Origin: Norana najaformis
Taxonomy: Eukaryota > Annelida > Clitellata > Crassiclitellata > Hormogastridae
Reading direction: 5' to 3'
DNA length: 64,000 nt
Assembly: GCA_964023275.1 (NCBI GenBank)
Contig: OZ029916.1
Coordinates: 32,910,727 to 32,974,726 of the forward strand
Shown: positions 1 to 11,020 of the stretch, one piece after another
Numbering within the stretch: position 1 is the first letter of the stretch
How the letters are laid out: the number at the start of each line of letters is the position of its first letter
Position numbers and translations under genes: made by a program
The notes under the pieces: generated by a model
What the model was told of the DNA's origin: nothing
Database searches by the model: none
Seen by the model: the letters and a program-made list of their open reading frames with translations, nothing else

Positions 1-70
1 TCTTGATAGAAGTTGATCAAAGAGTCACACAATAAATCATCTTTGATGCGATCTTGATAGAAGTTGATCA
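1..70. repeat. 51-bp tandem repeat cut by the window edge
   Basis: A 19-bp sequence starting TCTTGATAGAAG occurs exactly at 1-19 and again at 52-70, with 51-bp periodicity. The array probably continues to the left of the window; only about 1.4 units are visible. Confidence 0.7.
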
Positions 71-617
71 GGCTATAAATTCACGTAATGAAAAGCAAAA
101 TAAAGCTATCAATTGTCCCGAGCACAGACAACACACAAAATTTTATTTCCTATATCTGGCATGCAGTTTGGCCTCAGGCTCACCCGCTCGAAGCTAATTT
201 GATTTAGACGGATGGCCTGACCTTAATGGGATAGACAGCCAGAGAGATAGATGGACGGAACAATAAACAAACATAGCAGACACAGAGACCGTGTTCAGGC
301 TGGCAGGCAGACAAACAGATAGATGGACAGACATGCTGAAAGACAGATAACTCGATGGAAACGATCAATTTACGAAGAGACATATGGCAACTACATAAAA
401 CAGACAGTCCCTTGTCTTCCCATTTCTTCCTCTGGCTTCTCATTTCCCTCTGCCTACCCGTTTCTTTCAGTTTAAACTCAACTCACACGAACATCTCCTA
501 TCCCCCTTCTCTCTCTGGTATTCTGGTAATCGGACTTAGTTCTTGAATGGCATCTTTGTATAACCTTGACGAAAACTCTCGTGAGAAAGCTGGTGCCCAA
601 CGATTATCTTTTAAGTA
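71..617. other. No gene seen; degenerate GACA/GATA tract at 220-352
   Basis: An imperfect GACA/GATA tetranucleotide tract occupies about 220-352. The rest shows no recognisable protein, RNA or element. Short open frames here are explained by the low-complexity sequence. Confidence 0.6.
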
Positions 618-660
618 GTGATTAGAAATTTCGAGTTTACGATTACGATTACGACAAACG
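618..660 (+). repeat. Retroelement 3' tail, (TTACGA)n
   Basis: GAAATTTCGAG followed by three TTACGA-type units resembles the GAAATCTTG plus (GATTAC)n ends seen at 3290-3331 and 25890-25916. Only the very end of an element is recognisable. Confidence 0.5.
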
Positions 661-693
661 GACAGACGTGGGGAACAGGCGACAGGTTAGTCC

Positions 694-765
694 ATAATAA
701 TAATAAGACAATTTATACAGCGCCGTACCACAGCCGAGGCCGAAGAAAAGGGCGCTGTACAAGGG
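694..765 (-). mobile_element. LINE/SINE 3' end with hairpin and (TTA)n tail
   Basis: Read on the minus strand, AGCGCC is followed about 34 nt later by GGCGCTGTATAAAT and then (TTA)n. This is the shared 3' hairpin of the window, with six-base stem arms. No coding remnant is attached. Confidence 0.7.
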
Positions 766-775
766 TTCAAAAATC

Positions 776-1540
776 AACTGCAGTCATAAGATATCCTAAA
801 ACGCGGGACATGCAGTTGATTCCTCGTGTAAGACGAAACAGCCTGGACAAAAACTGCTTCGCAACAGAAGATGCCTGTCATGTTTACCGTTCGTTTTAGC
901 CTCTAATCATAGCAATTCGTCTTTGTTAAACCAACCATGCATCGTCAATCTTTCAGCACCTCGCCACCTATGCCCGCCCCTCCTTCGCTTTGTCCGTCCG
1001 TCAGTCTGTTAGTCCGTTTGTCCGCCTGTTTGTATAGGCCTACTCATCCGTCCGTCTGTTGGTTCGTCTATCCGTCCGTCCGCAATGACCTCTGTCCATC
1101 TGTCTTTCCATCCGTCGGTTCCTCCGTTTTTCCGCCAGCCATTCCAGAGGCAAAACGGGATATGCTCTAACCACCTGCAGCTACAGGGATAGCGTCGAAT
1201 AGCCGTCGATCATACGTGGAATGGTTCCAGAATCAACAACACTTGGGACTTGCCTCCTTCAGCATTCGCCTTTCTTCCAGTCATTTGTAACAATGTTACA
1301 TAATACATTATTTATGATTGCTTTGTATTACACCCATGTTGTATATATTGTATGTGTGATGAAGGAATCCGCTCGGAGCGCTCTAGACGTACATTCCGAT
1401 GATATATAGTTCGCGCTTGATGCTACTAATGGCTTCTTTCGGCGGACGATGGATTGATGTACGTTCGCCCCGTTTCCGCAGCCTGGTTATGCAGACCTGT
1501 AGCTAAAGATGACATATCTAACCATTAAATGTGAGGTTTT
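776..1540. other. No gene seen; degenerate (GTCC)n tract at 970-1132
   Basis: The TCCG/TCTG tetranucleotide tract at 970-1132 gives Ser/Pro/Val-rich frames that are artefacts. The sequence from 1133 to 1540 has no recognised feature. Confidence 0.6.
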
Positions 1541-1815
1541 AGTCTAGTCTGCTCCGATCTGCCAAGCTCGGTTGCAGTTCATTGAAGTCCCATGCACTTG
1601 ACTATATATGCAAGTGCGGTGTATATAGTCAAGTCCAATCCGGTTCAATCGAGTCCAGCCCAATCCAGTCCAGTTTAGATGTGATCTAATAATATATGAT
1701 ATCATCAGATTTGATCAGATCTAATCTGATATATGATCTGATATAATCCAATCCAAGATCAAATCTACACTAGCATCCAATCTGGTCCATTTCAGCCCAA
1801 TCCAATACAACCCGT
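1541..1815. repeat. Decayed pentanucleotide array (ATCCA/ATCTG/ATATG) with embedded hairpin
   Basis: The sequence keeps a loose 5-bp register of ATCCA, GTCCA, ATCTG and ATATG words for more than 200 bp. A 13-bp inverted repeat (1596-1608 with 1622-1634) lies at its left side, overlapping a second pairing (1594-1600 with 1611-1617). It resembles an old microsatellite tail that has accumulated mutations. Confidence 0.65.
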
Positions 1816-2684
1816 AGTCTGTCGTTATGTAGGCCCTATACGCATCAGATGACTTTCAGTCATAGATCGACGAAATTCTTGTCTTCTGGGGTGGCCTTCT
1901 TCCTTCGTGAATCCAATCAGTTTCAGTTTCAAGTTCAGTTTCAGTTTCATTTAATCCGCAATAATTGCAAAAACCGGTTCGATGTCGAAGATAGAAAATG
2001 GCAAAGTTCAAAATCTAGATCAGCCAATTCTAAACTACTGTAGATCACTTTGAAAGATGTCTGCAAACTGCTTTTATGCGCTGTTTTTACCACTGCCAAC
2101 ATCCAATCATCTCTGCAGAAATTAACCTGTTTCCATTAGAGCGTATATGATAATTGCAGAAAGACCCGTCTTAAGTCTTAGAGTAATGTTTAGAAATGGG
2201 CCACAGTATAATCGTGTTTATTAACAGAAAATATGTGTCTACACTTAGTTTCAACCCACGGGCAACTTGAAAATCGTCTATGTATAAATTGTCTCCTTTC
2301 AGTAGAAATTGTTTACAGGTAATACGCCCTGAAGCCACTGGCGGCGAAGGTGCACTCATGCAATGCCTTCTATGTACTGTACATGTAAAAGGCAGTGGCT
2401 CATGACGCTTCCAACACCTTTTAGTCTTTGCACCCCTTCAACTGAGGCTGCCTTTCACCCTCGAACCTCACAGCAAAATTTCGACCGCGGCCAAAATTTC
2501 AATAATCCAGCCCTGACGTCGATGGGTAGGTAAGCAGGTCGAATCTGATGCGACTCAAACTAGATCTGAATGACGTTAAAGAACACACGCTGGCCAACTC
2601 AATTCCACAGCTTCAGAGTGATTACGTGCGTGTATGTGGGTGCGTAGGTGTGTGTGCTTGTTGTGGATGTGTGATCATATACTT
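1816..2684. other. No gene seen; small (TTTCAG)n run at 1918-1950
   Basis: Five imperfect TTTCAG hexamers lie at 1918-1950. No open frame has recognisable domains and no RNA gene was found. Confidence 0.55.
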
Positions 2685-2756
2685 GGCATACATAATCCAT
2701 AATTATATAACTGTAATTATGGATTAAAGATGTCAATATCTTGGATTATGTATGCC
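2685..2756. repeat. Nested inverted repeat (alternative hairpins)
   Basis: Outer arms 2685-2699 and 2742-2756 are perfect 15-bp complements. Inner arms 2694-2705 and 2714-2725 are perfect 12-bp complements overlapping the left outer arm. The outer and inner stems are therefore mutually exclusive folds. Confidence 0.85.
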
Positions 2757-2833
2757 ATCTTGATTCCCTGAACTGTGTGGCTGAGTCTCTGATGCGACAA
2801 CAACGTAGTAGCTTCATTCATAATATAATTCTC

Positions 2834-2950
2834 CTAAGTAAGTAAGTAAGTAATGCATTTGTTAACACGCCATATGGCCATCGACTGAGCGAGGAATAGT
2901 AGGCGAAAATGATGTACGTTCCCCTGTGTGTTTACCCTCTCCTAAGATGT
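2834..2950 (-). mobile_element. Repeat copy with (AAGT)n end, paired with 56866-57000
   Basis: After (AAGT)n the sequence GCATTTGT.AACAC...CGACTGAGCGA matches the sequence after the (AAGT)n run at 56870. Both copies have the tetranucleotide on the left, consistent with 3' ends read on the minus strand. The family is not identified. Confidence 0.6.
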
Positions 2951-3216
2951 TGCGGCTCGTGTCTACATATTGGTCCCGAAAAAAGACGGCATTTGCTCTG
3001 TTTTATCGCTTATAACTAATTAATATTCAGTTAACTAAGTTAATATAACCTTCACACAGGAATGCAGCCGAATGCTGCATCTTTAATTTAGTATCGTCGT
3101 TCATTATAATCATCTACGAATCATTATTACTTCTAAATAAAACAAAAATATGGCACTTGTTTAAAAATATTTCTTTGTGTAGCTCTTCTGCCGCTTCCCA
3201 GAAAAGTGCCGCCCCC
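2951..3216. other. AT-rich unique sequence, nothing recognised
   Basis: This is AT-rich sequence with no long open frame, RNA gene or repeat that I can support. Confidence 0.5.
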
Positions 3217-3331
3217 TAGTTCGCCTAGTGGTTAAACCGGCCCTGAGCGCCTGTGAATAAGGTGGTTCCCGCGACTTAGCATTCGTTGGGCGCTGTAGAA
3301 ATCTTGAGCTTACGAGTACGATTACGATTAG
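3217..3331 (+). mobile_element. SINE/LINE 3' end, GTGAATAAG family with (GATTAC)n tail
   Basis: GAGCGCCTGTGAATAAGGTGG, then GTTGGGCGCTGTAGAAATCTTG, then GATTAC repeats. It matches 25830-25916 (+) and, in reverse, 9190-9250. The AGCGCC/GGCGCT stem is kept with a longer loop than in the other families. Confidence 0.75.
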
Positions 3332-3705
3332 CTAGTGAGATCAAGACAGTATGAGACAGCGCCTATACCGGACTATAAAAGAAATCTCCATGTTGTGCTG
3401 CAAATAATTGCAATCGGGTCTTTGTCTATTATTTCAAAAGTTTCAAATAATCTTTCACGCGCGAGTGTAGGCCTATACATTGTGTCCGCAATGAAGCAAA
3501 ACGGGATCAAGAAGCAGATCACGTGTCAAAAACTAATCTTAGAGAAAAATAATTTTCTAACAATACGACAAAATGATCTCTGTATAGAATGTCTTTTGCT
3601 GCGAAGCCCAGTTGCTTCCAACATCAGGTTGCACCTGACCGAAAGTTAATGTCCTCACATTTCTGTTGAAATAATTAAATAGCCTTTTAATGCATCTAAT
3701 AAGCA
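3332..3705. other. No recognised gene
   Basis: A 104-residue frame (3335-3649, +) begins at a GTG and has no recognisable motif or composition. I treat it as chance. Confidence 0.45.
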
Positions 3706-3995
3706 TATGTATGTATGTATCACTAAATTTATATAGCGCATTTTAGTAACTCACAAAGGCGCTACAGCACAGCTACCTAATGATCTCTAAAGAGGAACAT
3801 CTTGAGACGGGCAGAGAATGTTTCTTGTACTGTTGAGCAGGCAGGAGATCGGATGTCTGGTGGAAGAGTGTTCCAGAGAGACGGCCCCACAGTGGAGAAG
3901 GCAAGACCCGCCCGAACCATCGTCCGAGAAAGTAGTACGGTGAGATGGCCGTGTGTCGCCTATGCGCATTGCATAGGCGACATTGCATAGGCGAC
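3706..3995 (-). mobile_element. LINE relic: reverse-transcriptase C-terminal tail, short 3' UTR and (CATA)n end
   Basis: On the minus strand, about 3965 to 3785 translates to the LINE C-terminal pattern LAFSTVGPSLWNTLPPDIRS...FSARLKMFLFRDH. A short 3' UTR then forms TAGCGC...GCGCTA (about 3769-3740), followed by TATAAAT and CATA repeats to 3706. The PSLWNSLP...FKxxLKTxLF pattern is known from CR1/L2-type LINEs. The 5' part is missing, as expected from 5' truncation on insertion. Confidence 0.85.
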
Positions 3996-4023
3996 ATTGC
4001 ATAGGCGACATTGCATAGGTGAC
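3968..4023. repeat. 14-bp tandem repeat, four units
   Basis: ATTGCATAGGCGAC is repeated at 3968, 3982, 3996 and 4010, with only the last unit altered (GGTGAC). It lies at the upstream break of the LINE relic, so it may mark the insertion junction. Confidence 0.85.
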
Positions 4024-4547
4024 GCTGTGTTCCACATACGCATTGCAAAGCATAGAAAGGACTACTGACGTTGTGTTTTTCTGAACACCGAGTAGACGGG
4101 TCAAGCGAGGCTTAACAGTATAGTGGGTAGTTCGCCATTTCAACGATTACTGATCCCCAATCACTCTAAGTGCGGGATTGTTCGCACAATGCCATTATCA
4201 TCCTGGTTCTTTTCTGACGCCAGGAAGTGACGTACTCATTTACGGGTTGACCCTTCCCTTGAGCTCCTATCTACCTCTGTGCTCCCAACCCACCGACCAC
4301 CTCACCAACCGAGCGAGGGAGGGATGAGTTGATTAGCCGATGCAGAACTCAAGAGCATTTGCAGAAAATACGACAGTGCTGCCACATGTGAGATGACGGA
4401 GAGTAAGGAAGAGCTGTGATTCGTCACGGCCGACGTAAATGAGGAAAGTGTGTGATTGTTCTATGAAATTATGATCAATTATTATTAACTAATTAATTCC
4501 CTATGGCCCTACAGCCATGATCGCATTATTCGTCCTGCTGATAATTT
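4024..4547. other. Unique sequence, nothing recognised
   Basis: No open frame with domains, RNA gene or known repeat was seen. Confidence 0.5.
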
Positions 4548-4643
4548 AACGCGTGTTTTAATATTAGGATGTTATTAGGTTTTTCTTGTGTTCTTAAATA
4601 CTTGTAAGCCGATGTGCGATTAGCTATTGGTTGATAAAGAATA

Positions 4644-4689
<46 letters not shown>
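4548..4689 (+). mobile_element. Retroelement 3' end with (ACTT)n tail, copy 1
   Basis: AAATACTTGTAAGCCGATG, then GCGATTAGCTATTGGTTGATAA and (ACTT)n from 4646 match 24270-24445 closely. Both copies are in the same orientation. No coding remnant is attached, so LINE or SINE cannot be decided. Confidence 0.8.
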
Positions 4690-5392
4690 TTCCAACTTTG
4701 GCGTGACAACAAAGGAGGAGGAGGATGTGACGTCACCGTGATGACGATGACGGATGTCCAGAGTGGTCCAATGATTGCACAGCTTCAATTCGGGGTTGGG
4801 TTTGAAATCTATCACGTCGCAGAAAAACGACAACTTTCATTGAAAGTAGTATCGACACATATAGACCTATTGTTAATCTGAAAACCTTACGACTGAAGTG
4901 CGTGCAAGGTTCGAAGAAACGAGGAGCAGAGGAAGAAGACCAAAACTAAGCCTACTATGGATTTAAGATACAAATGAGGACATCATACTTAAATATGGGG
5001 AAAGCACTGGACTTCACGAACGACTGAAAACAATGGAGGTCATTGTACCAGGTATGAATGCATATATGCATATGAGTATGCACGCATTCATGTATAACTA
5101 CTGTATATCCATGCATTTGGATATTTGTATGTAGCGCCATCGACCAAAGTATTAGCTGAGCCTGAAGCGATAGTTAAGTTGCCATTGGCTGGCGTCCATA
5201 GCGAGCGTTAAATTGCCAATACCGAACTATAGCATCAGTTTCACTTGACAGGCCAGGAACAGGAAAGGAGGAAAAGCGATAGGGTGTAGGGTGCAGAGGA
5301 AGGGTGTTCGACACCAATCATGCGTAAACATTTCTCGAAATGCATGTAATAACATGTTTATTCTTCAGGCATTGCTGTCGCTTCATGCAGCA
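4690..5392. other. No gene seen
   Basis: Mixed unique sequence with a short ATGCATATATGC-like AT stretch near 5058-5075. No feature I can support. Confidence 0.5.
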
Positions 5393-5700
5393 GCGGACAG
5401 ACAGACAGACAAACGCACATATACACACACAAGCAGACACACAGAGGCTGCAGAGGCAGAGAGAGAAAAAGACAGAGGCGAAAACGGAGACACAGAGACA
5501 GGCACAGAAGAAGACAGAGTTAGAGAGAGAGAGACAGACAGACAGACAAAAAGAAAGACAGACAGACAAACAGATGAAAAAGGCGAGAGGTAGAAAAACG
5601 TTGAGATTGGAATTGAGACAGACATAATGTAGACATTCAGTCAAGCAGACAGACAAGCAGACAGACAGACATACAGGCAGATACAAACAAAAAGGCGGAC
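5393..5700. repeat. (GACA)n and GA-rich simple repeat
   Basis: Imperfect CAGACAGA arrays dominate, purest at 5394-5410, 5528-5575 and 5640-5680. The long open frames on both strands (up to 122 residues) are Ser/Leu/Cys- or Arg/Thr-rich artefacts. Confidence 0.9.
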
Positions 5701-5749
5701 ATAATTAACCGAATTGCACCATGGGAAGGCGTTATTGCGATATTGTTTG

Positions 5750-5797
5750 CTGTTTTGCGCATCTTAATAACGGCGCTATAGAAGTCATGTGATTAGA
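5750..5797 (+). mobile_element. LINE 3' end fragment (TTAGA family)
   Basis: TAATAACGGCGCTATAGAAG followed by TCATGTGATTAG matches the terminal sequence of the 26920-27255 element. Its microsatellite tail is reduced to about one unit. Confidence 0.65.
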
Positions 5798-5882
5798 ATT
5801 TACACACAGTTGCAGGCAAATCAAAGGAAGATAGAGACTGATAAAGACCGTCAAAATTTGTGAGATTTAGACCGACCAATAC

Positions 5883-5884
<2 letters not shown>

Positions 5885-5924
<40 letters not shown>

Positions 5925-6160
5925 AGAGAGGGAGAGTGACAGACAGACAGACAGACAGACCGGCAGAAGAGGAAAGAAAGATCGAAGAGAAGACAGATAG
6001 ACAGAATGAAAGAGGCAGAATGCCAGGGAAAAGAACGTGCTAACAAAGAGAGATACAGATATCGAGAGAAACAGAAGTACCGAGAGATAATTCGTAGACA
6101 GAGACAGAGACAGACAGAAATACAGAGACACAGACAGAGACAGACGTGAGGCTGTGAATA
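5885..6160. repeat. (GA)n then (GACA)n simple repeat
   Basis: A nearly pure (GA)n run covers 5887-5922, followed by GACA-rich sequence at 5937-5963 and 6095-6148. Confidence 0.9.
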
Positions 6161-6179
6161 AGTAGATGCAGAGTTAACG

Positions 6180-6660
6180 AATGTCGCTTTGTCTCACGTC
6201 TTCCCTTTGATAGTAGTAACCAATGGCTGACAGGAGAGCGGATGGGCCCAGCGGCTGACAACGGATGGGCCCCGCGGCTGACGACCGACCGACTGTTCAT
6301 AGCCTCTGTGCTCGCGCGGTCGAATCGCGTACTCTTCAGCGCTATAATCAGATCGGCTTAGGCTGCTGACTGAGAAAGACGCCTGCTTCCGATCGACCGA
6401 ACCCGACGTCAGATGGCGCGTGTTCAGAAAACGAAAGAGGTCGCTTCTCGGCGTGAAGATGGATCAAGAACGCCGTTTGCTGCGCGCGCAGCTCGACAAC
6501 AACTCGACACCAAGCGGAGAGATTCTTAACTATATAATCAGATGAGTTGTCCTTTGGTTGCGCGGACTGTGAAGGTTCCCACTCGGACTTTCCGGGAATC
6601 GTGCGTGATCTTGAAATCGTGTCGCCGAGTTTCACTCGAATCTACGGACTGGAAAGGACT
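6180..6660. promoter_or_regulatory. Candidate promoter: CpG-rich block with CCAAT, TATA-like site and 23-bp tandem
   Basis: The GC- and CpG-richness contrasts with simple repeats to the left and AT-rich DNA to the right. It carries AACCAATGG (CCAAT at 6220), two 23-bp units CGGATGGGCCC(A/C)GCGGCTGAC at 6239-6261 and 6262-6284, GACGTCAG at 6409 and CTATATAATC near 6532. No repeat family or protein is recognised. A 95-residue minus-strand frame (6348-6635) is unrecognised. The direction and target gene are unknown. Confidence 0.35.
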
Positions 6661-6719
6661 TTCGGTAGCCTATCTCAGAACAACTTAGCGGAAAGAGAAC
6701 TACTGCTTTGAGGGTCACT

Positions 6720-8489
6720 CTGCCTCTCTGCGTTATTCAGCCGTCAGCGGAACTGAAAAACAGTTTATAGAATCTTTCAGTAATATAACAGCATTCTTAA
6801 GCGTAGTTTAAGCTCGAATAATCTTACAGAGATGTCGATATTGACTTAGATGAATCGTACAGCGAAATGTAAAGGCATTTTAGAATAATCTCCATACATT
6901 TCAAAACAATCTCGGTACATTTTAGAATAACCAGCGCACAATTTAGAATAGAATGCGTTCATATGTTGCCGCATGTATGCAGTTCAACGCTGCATTGCTG
7001 GTTCATTTTGGAAGCGACCACAGACCGATGCTTTGCTTTTTTTGACAACTGCGCTTCAAAAGCCAACAATGTATAAAATAATCCTAACAGGATTTTGGGA
7101 AAAGTCACAGAATATTCTTCGGACGATAGTCGTATTGTCCTGCCAAAAGAATTCTCGCACGATCATAGACAGTTGAAGAAATCATCGAAGTTCATTGGAG
7201 AGGATTGGAAACGAAAGACTAGAAACATAACTTGACCTTCTACCGTTGCTAATAAACTTTGCTTCCTCAGAAATTTAGAAAGAGAAATCGTCTGCCTGTC
7301 GGAGTCTGTCCTACAAGGTACGCGTGATCATAGTCACCTTAATCGTAATTGCTAATGATTATGCCTAATCATAATTATTGTGATTTACTTTTATGATTAT
7401 TGTTTTTTTTAACCTTATAGAAGTATTTAACGAACGGTGACATAAAGGTATGCTGAAGAAAATGAAGGTTAGGTAAAAGTAAAATAATATCCAAAGAGAC
7501 AAAATAAGTTGCATTGCGTATAACCGCAAATTAGCAGAGCTATAGATTGTGAACAAATTAATACCAGTGCCATAACTCTCGGTAAAGTTAAGTAATAATA
7601 ATCAAATGAGGCAAAATTGAAAGTTCAGATGACCTAAAGCGATGGATATTGAGCCTTGGCACTCCCTTCTTCCAGACACTGAATGTTTTAGTCGCACAAA
7701 ATCCTATTGTTTCTATATCTGCTGTCTCTGAGCGGATGTGTTTCCTTGCCGTTACAACGTCTTACCGTACATATGAACAGCTGCGGTGAATCAACGTAGA
7801 TCTGAGTTTCTCGGTTTTATCTTGATTTACTTCCACACTTCACAACAATCGCGTTGCGTAGGCCTACTTCTGTTCGGTACTGGGTCATAACGGCTCGGTA
7901 CGCAAAGATCACGTTGGCGGAAGGCTTTCGGGAAGCCTATGGCGTCCACTGCCTAGTCTTTCGACAGCTCAGCTTATTATAATGTTGCGGTCATTTTATG
8001 TTGGAAAATAAGTTAAATCTGCCGCAAAATGTATAGTGCGTCGATTTTAATTGACGATCGGGAGAGGATGAGAACGTGGGCCGAGCAGGTATGCGCAAAC
8101 ATACACTCAGGCATACGCCTAGAGATAATGCACACTAAGACGAATGTGTGCGTGTAGCTCATCGCTCGTGCTGACCGCAGCGATATTTCATAAATCAGGC
8201 GATGCTACACTTGGCACCTGAGCATAGAGTCGTAAGTCAAGAAGGAAAATGGGACATAACGGCTTTGTTTTACTTATGCTTAACACGCCTCTGTCATGAC
8301 TAGTTTTGCTTTTAACTGCTTCAAGGACTTTATTGCACGACGTCTGTCCTTTGATAATTGTCACTGGCAGACTTATGAATGGGATGTCCGTAAAGAACGC
8401 TTGAATGCCCTCGGAAAACTGTGAGAACGAAACTGCGCAGTATGCACGTCAAGGGGATCATTCAACGACCAAGTCTGCCTTCCATGTCC
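6720..8489. other. Unique AT-leaning sequence, no gene recognised
   Basis: Repeated short words (ATTTTAGAATAA near 6880-6945) and scattered stops in all frames. The open frames at 6973-7176 and 7365-7556 show no recognisable motif. Confidence 0.5.
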
Positions 8490-8680
8490 CTAAGTACTAC
8501 AGGTGTATGACAGAGTTCTGGACATGGGCCAGTGCGTCGATGAACATGTCGTTTACTTCCCAGCCTTCGCAGGTCCAAAAATTATAGTGCTTGGTGAGAG
8601 ACAATTGTGTGCGAACAAATAGTCCAAGGTCGTTATCCGGAATATGTTCAGGAGGCTCGAACCTGCAACTGTTATTTTAC
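8490..8680 (-). mobile_element. tRNA-headed SINE, family C, copy 1
   Basis: On the minus strand the element begins with a B-box-like GGTTCGAGCCTCC (about 8655-8668). It continues through CTCACCAAGCACTATAATTTT, GGGAAGTAAACGACATG and CGCACTGGCCCATGTCCAGA. The same order of blocks occurs at 57244-57500 and 59895-60110. The 3' end on the left is worn. Confidence 0.7.
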
Positions 8681-9146
8681 ACGCTGAACTCTCCTTAAAT
8701 TTACGAAGAGTGTGTCGAAATTGATCGAAATTGACCTTGTTCGTGAACCTGTAAGAATTTACGTGTTCCTAAATTGCAGAGAAATACAGTGAAATTTTAA
8801 GAGTTATTGTTCAGTAGCAAATTAAGTTCTTTGCTGCTTCTGCCATCTTTATGCCGAGCAACGGATCTTAAACGCAACAATTCAATGTTTACACCGGCGG
8901 TTGAAGTGATATAACATTCTTTATCAAGTTACATCACCTCAGGAGATATATAAGTCGGATAGCTTATAGAATTAGAAGCCTAATAGCAATGTCTATTTCC
9001 GGAAAATGACAGCTTAAAATGTTCCATTTCAAGTTATCATTTCTCCATTACATTACATTACATTAGGATGTAAATAAAATTTCTGTGAGCTGACTATCCT
9101 GAAGCCTTCGTCAACATACACATATTTCTTCTGCTGACATGAGAGT
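8681..9146. other. No gene seen; short (TTACA)n at 9048-9065
   Basis: AT-rich sequence with a three-unit TTACA run. Nothing else is recognised. Confidence 0.5.
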
Positions 9147-9350
9147 GTGCTTGACAAAAGCTTCAGTATCTCCGGATCTCTTCAGCTCCAAGAAACTAAT
9201 TCGCGGAAACCAGCTTATTCACAGGAGCTCAGTCAAAACAAAATCGGTGAGGCAGGTAAGACCAGGATAGGTTTAAAGTCGAGATCCAAAGATCAGGCAA
9301 GTAGAAAAAACGACGGCTACGGTGGATGGTGGACAGTACGGATGAATTTA
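9147..9350 (-). mobile_element. Retroelement fragment, GTGAATAAG family, reverse of 25690-25870
   Basis: Read on the minus strand, CCACCGTAG..., GATCTTTGGATCTCGAC, CGATTTTGTTTTGACTGAG and CCTGTGAATAAGCTGGT match 25740-25860 in order. The (GATTAC)n tail is absent. Confidence 0.7.
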
Positions 9351-10109
9351 ATATGGACTCTTGCGACTATTAAAGAAATCACTTTGACTACTTATTTAAT
9401 TTGACTCCGTGTTCTAAAATGAAACCGCGATGTAAACCATGTCTGCAACACTCAGTTGTTGGATGTAAATTTTATAAGAGGTTTCGCTTTATAGACAAGT
9501 TTTGCACCGATTTGTGATTGGTCATATTAGGTCATTTCATAATTCTTCCCAGTGATGTCACAGTCAGGCTTCTAAAAATATCAAGGTCGCAAACATACCC
9601 TGCGTCTGCCATGCATCCGATTGACCGGCTATATTTAGGTAGCTTAGTGAAGTCCATATCCCTCCCGCAGTAAATCCCAGCTTTGCCATACAACGACCCG
9701 CCAAGTAACCGCCTAATTGGAGAAAATCGGCATTCTTTATTTACGCGATAGGACGAAGACTGGATAAAAGACGAAGGATTGGGGAAGTACCGTGGAAATG
9801 GACCATGCTTTAAGACGACGTGCTTATGGTAGGAGTTTTAGGTTCAACAGTTGGAGCCATCGGGTGTAAGTCTACAGAGCAGCCAGCCGTCTCGGGGCGA
9901 GGATCTTGAGGCATGTAGGTGTTTAGCGGAGGACGGCGCTTCGAATATTATGTTTTGAAGTGCATGAAGTAATCTTGGCAACAAAGTCCGTGAAGTCGAC
10001 GATGCCGTCCGTGGTTACAGTATCTCCTACGTCTTGTATCTCGATGTCTATATATGTGAGTCTGTGTGTGCTTGTATGTGTCTCTTTATGTCTATGTGGT
10101 TATTGGTGT
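9351..10109. other. Unique sequence, no gene recognised
   Basis: No open frame with recognisable domains, no RNA gene and no repeat that I could match elsewhere in the window. Confidence 0.5.
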
Positions 10110-10425
10110 GTTTCTGGTTATATGTCTTTGTATGTGTGTCTGTATGTGTGTCTGTATGTGTGTCTGTAGGTGTGTCTGTATGTGTGTCTATATGCGTGTA
10201 TGTATGTGTGTCTGTATGTGTGTCTATATGCGTGTATGTATGTGTGTCTGTATGTGTGTCTGTATGTGTGCCTGTATGTGTGTACGTGCATATGTGTATG
10301 TGTGTATGTAACTGTGCCTGTATGTGTGTACGTGTATATGTGTATGTGTGTCTGCATGTGTATATGTTTGTCTGTATGTGTGTACGTCTGTGTCATTATG
10401 TAGGTCTATGTCTTTGTATATATGT
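10110..10425. repeat. 12-bp repeat array (TGTATGTGTGTC)n
   Basis: About 25 imperfect copies of TGTATGTGTGTC or TGTATGTGTACG. All long frames on both strands (Cys/Val- or Thr/His-rich) arise from this array and are not genes. Confidence 0.92.
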
Positions 10426-10557
10426 CTGTGTTTGTATCTTTGCGTGCCTTTATTTGTGTTAGCGAATTTTATAGCATCGTTTGATGATGCAGACGGAAGA
10501 GTTGGGTCTATCGATTGTGTTTGATTACGATATTGATTGACTTTGATTACAATTGCT

Positions 10558-10655
10558 CGTGGCGCCATATGGCGACTTTTACAGTGGACAGGCTTAGCTG
10601 GTTGCTTCTTCTGTGCCACAGAAGGCGCTAGATAAATTTTTGATTATATTCCGTT
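10558..10655 (+). mobile_element. LINE/SINE 3' end
   Basis: GAAGGCGCTAGATAAATTTTTGATTA is the shared 3' terminus. An upstream TGGCGCCATATGGCG forms a local palindrome, so the fold is more complex than in other copies. Confidence 0.6.
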
Positions 10656-10734
10656 TCCAGATGAACAAGAATATTGAAACTTAAGGATTGGGCTTTCGTA
10701 TTTTACGACAATGGATGCCCACCGTCGATGTCAA

Positions 10735-11020
10735 TGTATGTATGTATACATGTACCTATGTTTGTATGCAGCATGTATGTATGTATGGATGGATGTGTGG
10801 ATGTATGTATGTATATATGTATGTATGTATACATGTATCTATGTATGTATGTATGCATGTATGTATCTATATATTTATGTAGGTATGGATGGATGGATGT
10901 GTGGATGTATGCATGTATGTATGTATGTATGTATCTATATATTTATGTATGTATGTATGGATGGATGTGTGGATGTATGTACGTATATATGTATGTATGG
11001 ATGAATGTATGTGTGTACGT
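10735..11020. repeat. (TATG)n/(GGAT)n tetranucleotide array
   Basis: Mainly TATG units interrupted by GGATGGATGTGTGGATG blocks, recurring near 10789, 10885 and 10957. This suggests a higher-order unit of about 70-95 bp. Confidence 0.9.

Noticed and set aside
3335-3649. 104-residue plus-strand frame
   Set aside because: GTG start, average composition of the AT-rich background, no motif.
10034-10462. 142-residue Cys/Val-rich frame resembling a cysteine-rich peptide
   Set aside because: It is a direct translation of the 12-bp TGTATGTGTGTC array; similar frames exist in all phases on both strands.
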